A stretch of DNA of 64,000 bases from assembly GCF_040712315.1 (NCBI RefSeq), contig NC_134018.1, forward strand, positions 41,913,335 to 41,977,334, given 5' to 3'. Source of the stretch: Castanea sativa. Lineage: Eukaryota; Streptophyta; Magnoliopsida; Fagales; Fagaceae. Shown in pieces: positions 10,171 to 22,249 of the stretch; position 1 is the stretch's first letter, and every line of letters starts with the position of its first letter. Under the pieces are notes generated by a model, which searched no databases, was not told where the DNA came from, and was given only the letters and a program-made list of their open reading frames with translations. Made by a program: the position numbers and the translations under genes.

Positions 10171-11403
10171 ACAGAATTCATTATTTGCATTTCATATATT
10201 TTGTTGATCTTATTTCTGTCATACATATGCCTGAAATATCTTAATTGTAAATTGTACTCGAATGCCTAACGTTTCGTGGATATTGGATTTGTTGCTTTCC
10301 GCATGGGAGATTCTGGTCATATTTTAATAATCAAGATCATCTCCAGAGGCCACTGTAAGGAGGAGTTGCTTGCATAATTCTTTTAACATATCACCTCCTT
10401 TTGTAGATTTCATTGGCTATATTTGTTTATAATTCTTGGGAGGACTCCCTTGTATATTTCCTGTATAGCTTGGTTGCTCGTCTTACTAGTAATTAGTTTG
10501 AATGTAGTTGAAGCCACAGGTATAGAGGAGATTGTCCCTGTAAGAAATTGAAGTGTTTGAGATCTTGTTGAACTATATTTCAAATTTATCTTACCAGTTT
10601 AACTCAGGATTTTAGATGCTGACTAGTCTGAAAGTCACATCTCTAAAATTTCAAGAACTATTGTCTTCTAGTTATGTGTAAAACGGCCTTGAAGTATTAT
10701 AAATAATTTAAATGTTCTTCCAAGTTTAACTTTCTCAGTATGCAGGTATACACGAACTTTTTTGCGTGGGTTTAAACCAGCCAGTATGTAAACTTAAATC
10801 AAAGGAAGAAGAAAATATCATGCGAACACCTTGTCTGTCTTATATTTGTTTCTGTTATGGGGTTTCTATTGGGAATAGCTTGTTTTATGCATCTTGTAAT
10901 TTTTATATTAGAATCTTATGTTCTTCGTGATAAATTGTAGGCAAAAATATTGTTGCGAGGCTACTTTGGGTTGAATTCACTATGTGCTCTCCAGGTCCTC
11001 AATCAAGTTTTTCCAAAGGTATTATACTTCTAGTGGAAAATGCCTTTTGCCTCAAAAGGATTTAGGTGACCATATCTATCAATACTCTAATGGTACCCCA
11101 GATTTACTTGGTGGTGTCAACTATGAAAATTTTTTGGGGAACATGTTTGACATCAATAATGCTGAAGATAGTATAAGCTAGTGGATGTTTTCTTGTGAAA
11201 ATTGGTTTCTTTGCAAGGTCAACCAAAGGATAGACCTTAAAAGATGAGATGTCTCCATAATTTTGTATTCCTGTGATTCTCTCGACTTTCAAGTTCTTGT
11301 GTGATTACCAGTTGGAATTTGGATGGACATGCACATATTCATTAGTATAATTTTGGACAGTAATTTCCATATCTATGTAGATGTTAGTAATCTTGATGTC
11401 TTT

Positions 11404-12252
11404 TGTTAGGTTCTAAGTACTTAGGAACTAATGTATTAGAACTTTAATGTGTATTGTTAACAAACTATGATCAAAACAGATGTTTAAGTCTTGTTTTAGA
11501 CTTGGTCAAAGTATGACATTCATGTAAAGTTGGAATCGAGTTAACTGCAGAAGTTACTGTGTAAATCTGCCTGGCTCGATCGATCGAGAATTAGACTCGA
11601 CCGATCGAAAGTTGTGCAGATTTTTTTTTCTGCAGAATTTCCAACTTAGTCCTAAGCCTATATGACGTGTAGGGTTTTATGTTTTGCTCTAAGTATAAAA
11701 GGCAAACCCTAGTCACGTTTTTGAGGTTACTCATATTATTGTTTGTGTGAATCTCTTGTGAGATCTAAGAGATGCTTGCCTTCACACAAGCTCAGGATCA
11801 TCAAGAAGGAGATTTCTTCAAGAGTTTGATGATTATTCAGTTGCTGCCATAAGAGCTTAAAGATATACAAGCGGGAGTGCTTGTACTTGCTGGAGAATCC
11901 AAGAAAGAAGGAGTCTGTGGTCTCGGAGCTTGCACGTGGTCGTGTTAGTAAGTTTTCTACTGATGGGTAGCAATAGGATATTAGTGGTCTAAGTCGCTAT
12001 TGTACAAACTTCGATTCTTTCATAGTGGATTCAGATTTACCTTGAGGATAGCTAGGTTAAATCCTCCCCAAGTTTTTTACCAGTTTGGTTTTTCTGGATC
12101 ATCATATCTTTGTGTTTTTTTATATTCCGCACTTTACATTGATATGATTATATGATTGTGTTAATCTAGATCTAAAATTTAGACTAAGTAATAACTTGGT
12201 TTGTTAACTAGGTTAATCCAATTGTATTTTAAGGGGTCTAAATAAACTAACA
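11404..12252 (+). mobile_element. Probable solo LTR of an LTR retrotransposon (~849 bp)
   Basis: It starts TGTTAG and ends CTAACA, the TG...CA inverted ends of an LTR. It has a promoter-like TATAAAAGG at about 11694, about 290 bp from the start. A palindromic CTCGATCGATCGAG with a near copy lies at about 11576-11610. No primer-binding site or polypurine tract adjoins it, and no second copy is in the window. The flanking 5-mers (TCTTT, CCCTT) do not form a clean target duplication, so the ends are provisional. Confidence 0.55.
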
Positions 12253-13160
12253 CCCTTGTTATTTATCAAGGCTGAATTACTTTCTTCTGTTGGCCTTCCA
12301 TAAGAACTTAATGTAGACAGTGAAAAATGGATTCTAGTTTGTATCAATCTTGATAACTCTCAGATATCTATAATTAAAAAAAAGAATTACGATTTGACTC
12401 CAAACACTACTTTTCTTGGTTCTGGGATGCTGCCATACAATGAGGAAAACATTTGTGGAAACATAAGGTGCTCTGAGCCACATCTTGAGTGTGTTGCTTT
12501 CCTGGTTTTCTAATAATGTGAATTCTAACTCAAGTTTTCCTTCTTAAACTGGTCAATTTTTTAGCGAGCTAGTTAGAACAAATGATTATGCCAAAGATGG
12601 TCAGATGCTTGTGTAAAGCTTGGCCGATAAATGGGTGTGAAGGTTGTTGATCTTTTTACTGCACTTCAGAAAAGAGATGATTGGATGGATGCTTGCTTCA
12701 TGTAAGTTTTAGTGCTGCAATGGAACTTCTTATAAGTATAAAAAAATAATCTGATTTATGGCCACCGTCCTTTGGGTCAGATGGCACTTCCACCCCTCAT
12801 AAGTATAGGATTGTGGTTTTGGTCCTGGGTCCAAGTCCTGTGTGTTCACGCAATTTACCCATGGTTTCTTTCCTAGTTATGTTTGTGACAGTTTGTCATA
12901 ACATGTTTTTGGCACTCATGTTATCAAATGATAGATTTGTAGTTTGAGTTCTTGAGAGGAGTCGTTTTGATATTGAATTTAAACCAATTGCATTCACATT
13001 CTTCTCTAGATACGCACCATGTTAGTCAACTTGTCTTCAGTCAAGACTTCGCCAATAAAGCGTGATGTAATAGAGTAATGATTATGTTTGTTGGCTGTGT
13101 TTTAATTATAATTTAAGTGATAAAACGTGTGTGAGAGTTCAAGTTACACCTAGTGTAATT

Positions 13161-13495
13161 CTAAGTAATGTTACACTGCTCAATATTTTTTAATTGAATG
13201 TGAATATTGATAAATTCGCCGTTAGATTACATTATTTTCGTATATTCTTCATACTTGCAAAATTTTGAGGTGATCAAATATTAATAGTCATGTCATCAAT
13301 CAATTGTTAAAATTCAAATTTTTGTAGTTTAAAATAATGCATAAAAGATGAGTTTATAGATCAAATGATAAATAACATCATATTGATATGAAAATTGGTA
13401 TGCATGTTAAGAACATCTGGAACATGTAATTCAATGATTGAATTTTTAAAAGATTAATTCAATAACAAGTTATTGGGTGGTGTAACATTGCTTAG
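13161..13495. mobile_element. MITE next to the last esterase exon
   Basis: Inverted ends CTAAGTAATGTTACAC (left) and, read inward, CTAAGCAATGTTACAC (right) continue with CAATA-type similarity. The 335 bp are AT-rich and non-coding. The right end, CTTAG, abuts the coding sequence ATGGGATTCAT, so the terminal AG of the MITE would serve as the splice acceptor. No clear target duplication was found beyond a possible TA. Confidence 0.6.
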
Positions 13496-14468
13496 ATGGG
13501 ATTCATTTATCGGCTGAAGGGAGCAAGATTTTTGTTGAAGAGATACTAAAAGTGATCAAGGAAGCTGACTGGGAGCCATGTCTACACTGGAAGCCCATGC
13601 CAACTGAATTTGCAGAGGATTCACCGTACGATCTTGTTGCCGCTGATGGAAAGACAGCATTAAATCCATCAGAATGGACTTTCTACAGGGAGCATCAGTG
13701 GGACTAAGATATGTTATTGGCCTTCATTTCTATGTAGAAGCTGCCTAGTTGAATTTGAAGAGTGAAGATCTTGAAGATATTTAGAAAGACAAGTAGCAAG
13801 AGAGAAAGCAGGGGGAGGGGTTATCATTGTTGCAGTTTTTTCTTGTAAAGCACACTTAAACTGGATTATTTCATGTTCAATTTAATTTTTAAAGGTCACA
13901 TTTTAAATTGGCACATTGGCAATGTTATTTGGAAAGAATTTTGTCCCTATTCCACTCTACCCCTTTATGGTATTATAGAATATCTCTGCCAAAATCATCG
14001 AAGTTAGATATCTTTTCCTGAATTTTTTTCCCCTTGTCTTATCTTTCTTAGCTGTTTGTATAAATGAATAGAATAGAGTGCGAGTGTTGCTGCGATGGGT
14101 GGTTGACTGCCGTGAGGCATCAACAGAGTGGATGGATAGGCCCAGTTCTTGCAACTGATTTTTGCAAAGTGGTGCACACTGTAATCCACCATTAGTTTGG
14201 TAAGGTGAGTGCAAGCGCATTAATATATTAATACATGTGGGAAGCATAATAAGTGGTCTTGGTGTAGATTTTTAGGATCACATTAAGGTTGGTGACAGCA
14301 AACTGCATTTCAATTAATGTCAAGTTGTGTTGCACTGTTGCTGTTTTAATTCTCCTTATTTTGTCTGGGCTAATTGACAAGCATTTGGTCACAATGGGCC
14401 TTTTTTACACGTTGCCACCAGGAGGTAACCTTTGTTCAATAGATTGATTGTTTTGAGTATAAATGCAG

Positions 14469-14623
14469 GTTCCTAGCAAGTTTGCTGTTGCCGCTGCCGC
14501 TGTTGCAGCAGCTGCTTCTGGTGGTGCCCTGCTGCTGTTGCTGCTGATGCGAAGGAGGAAGAAAAGAAGGAAGAGCCTGCTGAAGAGTCTGATGATGACA
14601 TGGATTTTAGTTTATTTGACTAA
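14469..14623 (+). pseudogene. RPP0: 3' end of 60S acidic ribosomal protein P0
   Basis: The translation reads [19 protein letters not shown], then, after loss of one base near 14529, the acidic tail [19 protein letters not shown] ending FSLFD and TAA (14621-14623). This is the conserved C-terminus of P0, the stalk base protein of the large subunit that anchors P1/P2. The usual Gly-Phe before SLFD is changed to Asp-Phe. An AG dinucleotide precedes the block, consistent with a last exon. The rest of the gene is not seen upstream; instead a CPRD49 relic lies there. This is a duplicated or captured fragment. Confidence 0.9.
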
Positions 14624-16488
14624 ACCTTGTGCTATTGGTCTTTATTTCTTGATGGGTAACTTTAGAAATGTTTTGTTTTTTTGAAAATTTTTAAGTTTAA
14701 TATTTACAAAATATATCCTTCAGTTGAGAGACTTATTAATTTGGATGTCGTTCTGCAGTTTGTTTTTTCGTGGATGTGTTTAGTTGGTTTTATTTTAGAG
14801 TGTTTCTTGAGTTTGTAGTGATTATTAACTAATTTCCCATCTATGTCACCCTTTTGAACCTAGATTTTTCCACATCTATTTATTTCCCACAGGATTGGTA
14901 AACAGCACAAAATGCCTTTTAAGTTCTAATCTAAAGGTGCCCAAATGGAAGAAGACCCTCTAAAATATGTAGTGTTTATTACTCACATTATCTTACACAC
15001 CCCAACAACTAAAATAGAATAATATTATATTCATGCCTTGTAGTAATACTAAAAAATAATAACAAAAAAGTAGTCTAATTTAGGACTAGATTCACAATTC
15101 TCAGTGCCCTTTAACAAATGTTCGTCACTCAATATTTCAAGAATTTTGGATATATGTCATATCTTTAATAAACAATCAAATAAAAGTATCATAGTTGATA
15201 TTCCCAATACAAAAGGGTTTTTTTGTAATAGGATTGATTTTCAATAGAAAACAAAACACATACACACTATACTAGAACCTGTAGTAGAAGCGTTCAACAT
15301 AATTGTACTGTCAAAATGTGGCGATATGCATACACAAGTAGGATTGCCATATCCCAAAGAAGAAAATATAAGGAAATCATTTCTTAAACATTCCAGCAAA
15401 GGAGATTGAACTAGCACACCTATATATGATCAACGAGAACATGAAAGAAATTTCAGACTTTCAGTGACCTCTTCTGATAGTTTCTTGCTCTGCAATCCAA
15501 ATAAAAAGTTAGTTATATTCGTTATTTCCCGGACTATAAGGAAAAACCATGAAAGTAGAAACAAGAACAACTATTGCATCTTATTGAGACCATTTTATAA
15601 AAAAAGAATATGAAAGAACCTTTCCTAAGGTTTTGGATCTAAAAGTGTGAAAAATTTTAGTCTAAAATTTGATCGTTGGTGAGAATTGAAAAATAATACT
15701 ATTTATACAATTAAGATCATTTATCAAGATGATAAAAGACGTCCACGATTTAGAATAAAAAATAAAATTGACGTCCACCATGATTTTGTTTATGCAAAAT
15801 TAATAGGAAACAAAAGATTGTAAAACTTAATGGCCAATCTATAACTCCTTTTTTTTTTTTTTTTGTTGAGAAACGCCAATCTATAACTCTTAAGATGGTC
15901 TTTAATCATATTAGTAGATCCATAATTCTCTCATCAAAGGTGATAGTATAGATATATAGAAAAATATTCATATAGAAAATATTAATATTGGAAAATTCAC
16001 AATTTTTATTCTTAGAAAGAAGATCAATATTAAGGCATGGGTCAATATTGATAACGTCGCCAATCTATATCTATATATCTATATAAATTCCCTTTTACCT
16101 TTTCATCTCTCCACTACTCTCAACCTTAATGTCACTCTTCATCTTTCTCTTCAATTTCCCGTTATTTTGACTATTCTTATCCTCATTCTATTACTATAAA
16201 TATGACATTTTCTATCCCATTCTATACATATTTTCTCACCTGAAAAAAGGTTATTACTCTCTCTCTCTCTCTCTCATGTTTTATTTTTGTGTTAATTTTT
16301 TATTTTTTGTACCTCTCCTTTAGATTGATGTATTTATGTGTTCTTTAGAATTTTACTTTGGGTTGCAATTTGGTTTTGTGTTTTTAAGTTATCAGCTTTT
16401 TTTCTTTTCTTTTCTATGATTGTTAAATGTTATTATATTGCATATAAATATAGTTTACAAGAATATAATGTTATTCTATTATATATCA
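14624..16488. other. AT-rich intergenic DNA, no gene
   Basis: Low-complexity AT-rich sequence with a T-run at about 15849-15864 and a CT run at about 16257-16275. I see no coding homology or clear element ends before the Helitron terminus at 16489. Confidence 0.5.
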
Positions 16489-17535
16489 CTAGTTGTGAAC
16501 CTGCGCGTTGCGCATGATAATTATTTTTATGGTGGTTTTATTAAATTTTTAATACAATTTTAACTAAAAGTAATGTATTTTGTAATTATATTTTTATTTA
16601 TTATAAGAATAATCATAAATGTAATATAGGAATAATCATAAATCATAAATTTAATAATTTTTGTTGTACTAAAATGAAAAAAAATACAAATTTTCTCAGA
16701 AATTCAAAAGGCAAGTTAAAGAAAATATTTATTTTTTAATAAAATTTATTTATAACATTTTTTGAATCATTAAAAAGAATATAAAATTTGGAAATTATTC
16801 TTTTAGTTTTAAACAAACTTTCTCAAACTTATTTTTTCTGCCTACAATCCAAAACACTGAAAAAAGTAACTAAAAAAATTAATAAAACTTAACTATGATT
16901 AATTGGACCAATTAGGAAAACAATTTGTTGTTTATAATCTACTAAGGTTATTTTCTTTGCAGAAATTGTAATTTCCTCCACCCAAAACATATTATTAAAT
17001 AAAAAATTATTAGCAAAATCTAATAATTAAATTTCTATATATGCATTGTTATAAAATAATAATAATAATTAATGTAAAATTGCAAAAGATAAAATTTGTC
17101 TCTCATCCAATAATTTTTGTTTAGCCAAAATTTGTTTTTCTCTAAATAAATGGCATTATAGAGTACTTATAATACAATTATTAAGAGTACTTTGTCCACC
17201 ACAAAGGATTAAAAAATAAACAAAAATGATTAAAGTCTCATAGTTTAACATCTAAATTGAGCACTATAAAAATCATGCTATCAAATTATAATAACTACCA
17301 AATTAAATTATCCAAATCATGCTATGTAGTAGAATAATATTATATTTTTATATTTAATCCTTTATAACACAATATAGGATAACATTTAACAATCAAAGAG
17401 AGAGAGAAAAAAAACACAACAATTAAAAAAAAAAAATTAAATCGCATTAACCTAAAGTAGATTAAAGAATATAAAAAATTATCAACCTAAAGCAAAGATG
17501 CAAGAAAAATAAAAAATACAAATCCACCCAAAAAT

Positions 17536-17570
<35 letters not shown>

Positions 17571-18563
17571 ACCTTTTTTTTGTAAGGGAAAATTATGCAT
17601 AGAATAAAAGAGATAGTGACAAATTTATAGTAAGATGGTATGAATAAAAAGAGACAAAAATAGAGAAAGATGAAGGGAAAGATGAAGAATGATATTAATA
17701 TAGAGGGTAGTGGGGAGATGAGAAGGTGAGGGAAGGAGAAAGGTTAGAGAAGTAGTGGGAAGATGAAAAGGTAAGAGAGGGCGAAAGAGAAGTGTAAATA
17801 TGAAATAAAAAAATATGTGAAATAATTATAAGAAAATGAAAAGAAAAAATAATAATGACGTGGACGTTGCCTACAATCCAAAACACTGAAAAAAGTAACT
17901 AAAAAAATTAATAAAACTTAACTATGATTAATTGGACCAATTAGGAAAACAATTTATTGTTTATAATCTACTAAGGTTATTTTCTTTGCAGAAATTATAA
18001 TTTCGTCCACCCAAAACATATTATCAAATAAAAAATTATTAGCAAAATCTAAGAATTAAATTTCTATATATGCGTTGTTATAAAATAATAATAATAATTA
18101 AAGTAAAATTGCGAAAGATAAAATTTGTCTCTTATCCAATAATTTTTGTTTAGCCAACCTTTGCTTTTCTCTAAATAAATGGCATTATAGAGTACTTATA
18201 ATACAATTATTAAGTGTACTTTATCCACCACAAAGGATTAAAAAATAAACAAAAATGATTAAAGTCTAATAGTTTAACATCTAAATTGAGTGCTATAAAA
18301 ATCATGCTATCAAATTACAAATACTACCAAATTAAAATATCCAAATCATGCTATTTAGTAGAATAATATTATATTTTTATATTTAATCATTTATAACACA
18401 ATATAGGATAACATTTAACAATCAAAGAGAGAGAGAAAAAAAACACAACAATTAAAAAAAAAACAAAATTGAATCGCATTAACCTAAAGTAGATTAAAGA
18501 ATATAAAAAATTATCAACCTAAAGCAAAGATGAAAGAAAAATAAAAAATAAAAATCCACCCAA

Positions 18564-18600
<37 letters not shown>

Positions 18601-18972
18601 ACCTTTTTTTTGTAAGGGAAAATTATGCATAGAATGAAAGAGATAGTGACAAATTTATAGTAAGAGGGTGTGAATAAGAAGAGACAAAAATAGAGGAAGA
18701 TGAAGGGAAAGATGAAGAATGATATTAATGTAGAGGGTAGTGGGGAGATGAGAAGGTGAGGGAAGGAGAAAGGTTAGAGTAGTAGTGGGGAGATGAAAAG
18801 GTAAGAGAGAGAGAAATGTTGGAGAAGTGTAAATATGAAATAGAAAAATATTTAAAATAATTATAAGAAAATAAAAAGAAAAAAAATAATAACGTGGACT
18901 CTGACGTGGCTCAATGTGAGCGCAGCAGTATTAAACACAACGCTTTAACTTTTAGTAATATATAGATATAGA
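16489..18972 (-). mobile_element. Non-autonomous Helitron (2484 bp)
   Basis: Read on the minus strand it begins A|TCTATATCTATATATTACT and ends with the hairpin TGCGC-AAC-GCGCA about 10 nt before CTAG|T. The 5' TC, 3' CTRR, short GC-rich hairpin and insertion between A and T without target duplication are the Helitron signature. It is extremely AT-rich and has no Rep/helicase. Most of its length is a direct tandem duplication, listed separately. Confidence 0.8.
16841..18899. repeat. 1.03 kb tandem duplication inside the Helitron
   Basis: Unit 1 (16841-17866) and unit 2 (17870-18899) both start CCTACAATCCAAAACACTGA and end ACGTGGAC. They remain alignable throughout, including a (GA)n run (17546-17570 and 18573-18600) followed by CCTTTTTTTTGTAAGGG. 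The period is about 1029 bp. Differences are scattered substitutions and short indels. Confidence 0.9.
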
Positions 18973-19076
18973 TGGGTTGGATAATTTGGTGTTTGACTAA
19001 TGACTATATTTTATTTATTTATTTTGATACTTCTTTTTCTCATTTTATTTTCTATTTCTCTCTTGAAAAAGGTGAT

Positions 19077-19078
<2 letters not shown>

Positions 19079-19132
<54 letters not shown>
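19079..19132. repeat. (CT)n(TA)n microsatellite
   Basis: About 16 CT units followed by about 10 TA units. The apparent short open frame across it is composition-driven. Confidence 0.95.
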
Positions 19133-19804
19133 TATTTATTCTTTTTTTCAACTTTACTTTAGGTTAATGAATCATTGTATTTTTTATATAATACTATTTT
19201 GGGTTAATACGATTTGGTAATGTGTTTAATTTTTTAAGTTTTCCATCACAAGTCTTCTCTCTCCCTCTTTTAGATTTTGTTTGATTTTTTTTTTGACATA
19301 ATACTCAGTTATTTTGGAAGTGAGATTTTGAATTTATATCAAAATACAATGTTGGCTATATATTTGAATGTGTCTACTAACTATTAAAATTAAACTGTTC
19401 AAGATGAATATGTATAGACAATATTTTTATTTTTTATTGATTTATTATTTAGTTATATCAAAATTAAAGTAAATGAATATATAAAGTTAAAACTGCCTAA
19501 GATGATTTATAAAACCAATACATTTATTTATTTAATATTGTCAAAAAATTAAAAGTAAAAAATAAATTATAAAAAAATAATGATGTGGCCAATGATGTGA
19601 TGGATGAGAAGGCTTAATAGGAGCGTAGCAACAAAAATGTGATATAAAGATCCAGTTAAAGGCAACTAAATCTTAATAAATAAAAGTGTATGTATTCAAA
19701 AAAAAAAATTTAGATTATGTTCTCTATATGTTGTTATATAGATTATTTTCTTTCATTTCGATAGGCGAGGTATTCAATTCTAGACCTAAAGTCTACTTTT
19801 TTCC

Positions 19805-19806
<2 letters not shown>
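19133..19806. other. AT-rich spacer
   Basis: No coding similarity. A CTATAGATATAGA-type boundary lies at its left beyond the Helitron. Nothing else could be assigned. Confidence 0.4.

Positions 19807-19851
<45 letters not shown>
19807..19851. repeat. (TA)n microsatellite
   Basis: About 22 TA units, shortly upstream of the LINE body. Confidence 0.95.
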
Positions 19852-19854
<3 letters not shown>

Positions 19855-19921
19855 AATATTAGATTTAGAATATGGTATAGTCTCTTAGGAATGTCTAAGA
19901 AAAATGTCCAATCCATTAGAG

Positions 19922-22061
19922 GGCGAGCCAACGTTGATGTAAAAATCACATCTCAGGGGTATTTGATAATGAGGGAGTGTGGGGCACCACTGAGGAGACT
20001 ATTGCCAATATAGCTGAATCCTATTTGCAACACCTATTCACTTCAGCAAACCCAACCAATGCAAATGTGGTGCTGGACTTAGTTGACAAAGTAGTCACTC
20101 CTAGAATGAATGGCACCCTACTCCAAAGGTATACATCTGAAGAGGTCAGACTTGCACTATTTCAAATGCACCCATCCAAAGCACCAAGACTCGATGGTAT
20201 GTCCCCTTTTTTCTTCCAAAAATATTGGCATATTGTAGGACCCGATGTTACAACAGCTATTCTATTTGTCTCAAATTCTAGTCATATGCCGAAAAAATGA
20301 ATTACACTCATATTGTATTAATCCCAAAGAAGAACAAACCAAAGCACATGGCGGACTTTAGACCCATTAGTTTGGGTAATGTTGTTTCTCGCATTTTATC
20401 TAAGGTTATTGCTAACTGCCTAAAAATCATATTACCTAATGTCATTTCTGATGCTCAGAGTGCTTTTGTTTCAAATTGCTTAATTACTGATAACACTACT
20501 GTAGCATACGAGTTGCTCCACTGGATGCGTAACAAATGGAAAGGAAAGGTGGGGCAAATGAAAATCAAACTAGATATTAGCAAAGCATATGATAGGGTGG
20601 AGTGGTCATTCTTGAAAAAAATGATGGAGAAACTAGGCTTTGATCCAAGATGGGTTCGGCTGGCTATGGAGACAGTTACAATAACTTTCTACTTGGTACT
20701 TATCAATGGGGAGCCAAAGGGTTTCATCAATCCTTCATGGGGGATAAGGTAAGGGGACTCTCTATCTCCACACCTCTTTTTATTGTGTGCAGAAGGCTAA
20801 TCTACCCTCTTGAGAATAGCCGAGGAGACAAGAGTGAGCCAACATGGGGTGAGTGTCTCTCATCTACTATTTACTGATGACAGCCGCTTATTCTGTTGTG
20901 CAACAATAGGGGAATGCCAGAGATTGTTACACCTTTTGGGACAGTATGAAGCTGCCTTGGGCCTAGCCATTAATAGACTGAAAACCTCACTATTTTTTTA
21001 GCAAGAATATGAGACCAAAGATTAGACAAGCAATACAACAGTTGCTAGGTGCAAGGGTGATGGCAGATTGTGATCGGTACCTCGAGTTGCCTATGGCTAG
21101 TGGCAAGTCAAAGGTTAACACCTTCAAAGACCTGCAGGAAAAGATTACCAAGAGAGTAATGGGGTGGAAGGAAAAATTCATATCAAAAGCGGGGCGTGAG
21201 ATACTTATTAAAACAGTGGCACAAGCAATCCCCACGTACTCAATGAGTCTCTTCAAGTTGCCAAACTCCATATGCGATAATATAAACTCCCTCCTTGCCA
21301 AATATTGGTGGGGTCAAAAGCAAGAGGAACGGAAGATCCATTGGATTGTACTGGAAGAAACTGTGTACGACAAAGAAGAAGGGTGGAATGGGCTTCCGCG
21401 ATCTTCATGCGTTTGACTTAGCAATGCTAGCTAAGCAAGCATGGCGGTTAGTGCAGGATAATTGGTCTCTGTTTTATAGGGTGTATAAATCACGCTACTT
21501 CCCAAAATGCACTTTCATGGAGGTTGAACTAGGCAACAATCCATCCTTTGTTTGGCAGAGTCTCCTGGCAGAAAGAGAAATCATCAAAGAGGGTGCACGG
21601 TGGAAGGTTGGAAATGGCAGAAGCATTACGGTCTTCACACATGACTGGTTGCCCCACTCCCCCATGCTTTTGAATGAAGCCTCACTCAATATGCAGGTTT
21701 GTGAACTTATAAATCAAGACACTAGACAATAGGACCGGGGAAAGATCCACTCCACTTTTGCCCATCAAACTCGAACTGAGATCATGGCTGTGCCACTAAA
21801 CAACATAAACTCAGAGGATTCTTTCATTTGGAAGGAAAACAGAGCACAATGCTTCATAGTCAGATCAACCTATTAGGTTGCGTTGCTCCTAAAAGACCAA
21901 CCTAGGGTTGAACACTCAGCAGCTTGGACACATGGGGCTACGTGGAAGGTGATATGGACTCTCAAGGTGCCGCCAAAAGTACGAAATTTCATGTGGAGAG
22001 CCTGCTCAAACTGCCTGCCTACCTGGGATAATCTACACCGGAGACATGTGAAAGTGGAACC
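19922..22061 (+). pseudogene. LINE reverse transcriptase and zf-RVT region, first part
   Basis: RT motifs appear in order: HPSKAPRLDGMSP (normally PGxDG), a stop near 20298, VLIPKKNKPKHMADFRPISL, SAFVSNCLITDN, KLDISKAYDRVEW (first catalytic Asp), GIR followed after a frame slip by GDSLSP, and LLFTDDSRLF (the catalytic Asp pair, normally FADD). Then come the thumb/connection (MGWKEKFISKAGREILIK, AIPTYSMSLFKLP) and the C-terminal KEGGMGFRDLHAF-like and WRVGNG-like blocks. The zf-RVT begins with VPPKVRNFMWRACSNCLPT at about 21970. Stops and slips at about 20298, 20750, 21000, 21400, 21731 and 21874 inactivate it. The enzyme copies LINE RNA at nicked DNA in the family. Confidence 0.92.
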
Positions 22062-22247
22062 TGTTAACAATATAAAGTGAGAGAGAAAGACTGAATAGTC
22101 TGTATATTGATGTGTGTATAACAATGTACAAAAGAGAGCCTTATATAGGCCAGGTATGTGTGCAGTACAAGTAATATGAGTGAACTACAAGTACAGTATA
22201 CTGGACTAAGCCCAATGGGCTAAACTAGTCTAAGCTATACACTAACA
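22062..22247 (-). repeat. copia 3' LTR
   Basis: 186 bp with TGTTA...TAACA ends. On the minus strand TATATAAGG lies at about 22141-22149. Confidence 0.93.
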
Positions 22248-22249
22248 TC

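Larger units (their letters stand above)
10941..13707 (+). pseudogene. GDSL esterase/lipase CPRD49-like pseudogene
   Basis: Three exon-like blocks match the CPRD49/isoamyl-acetate esterase branch of SGNH hydrolases. Block 1 (10941-11018, between an AG acceptor and a GT donor) reads ILLRGYFGLNS, then after a frame slip ALQVLNQVFPK. Block 2 (12565-12701) reads ELVRTNDYAK, slips one base, then SDACVKLGR, a TAA, and MGVKVVDLFTALQKRDDW. Block 3 (13496-13707) reads GIHLSAEGSKI, then EADWEPCLHWKPMPTEF and a C-terminal EWTFYREHQWD before TAA. The D-x2-H catalytic block is present in block 3. The first exon with the GDS motif and the central exon are missing. A solo LTR lies between blocks 1 and 2 and a MITE abuts block 3. 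The frame slips and the stop make this a pseudogene. Confidence 0.85.

Noticed and set aside
11104..11292. 62-codon minus frame near the CPRD49 relic
   Set aside because: Protein-like in places but no family recognised, and it overlaps the presumed intron; not enough to call a gene.
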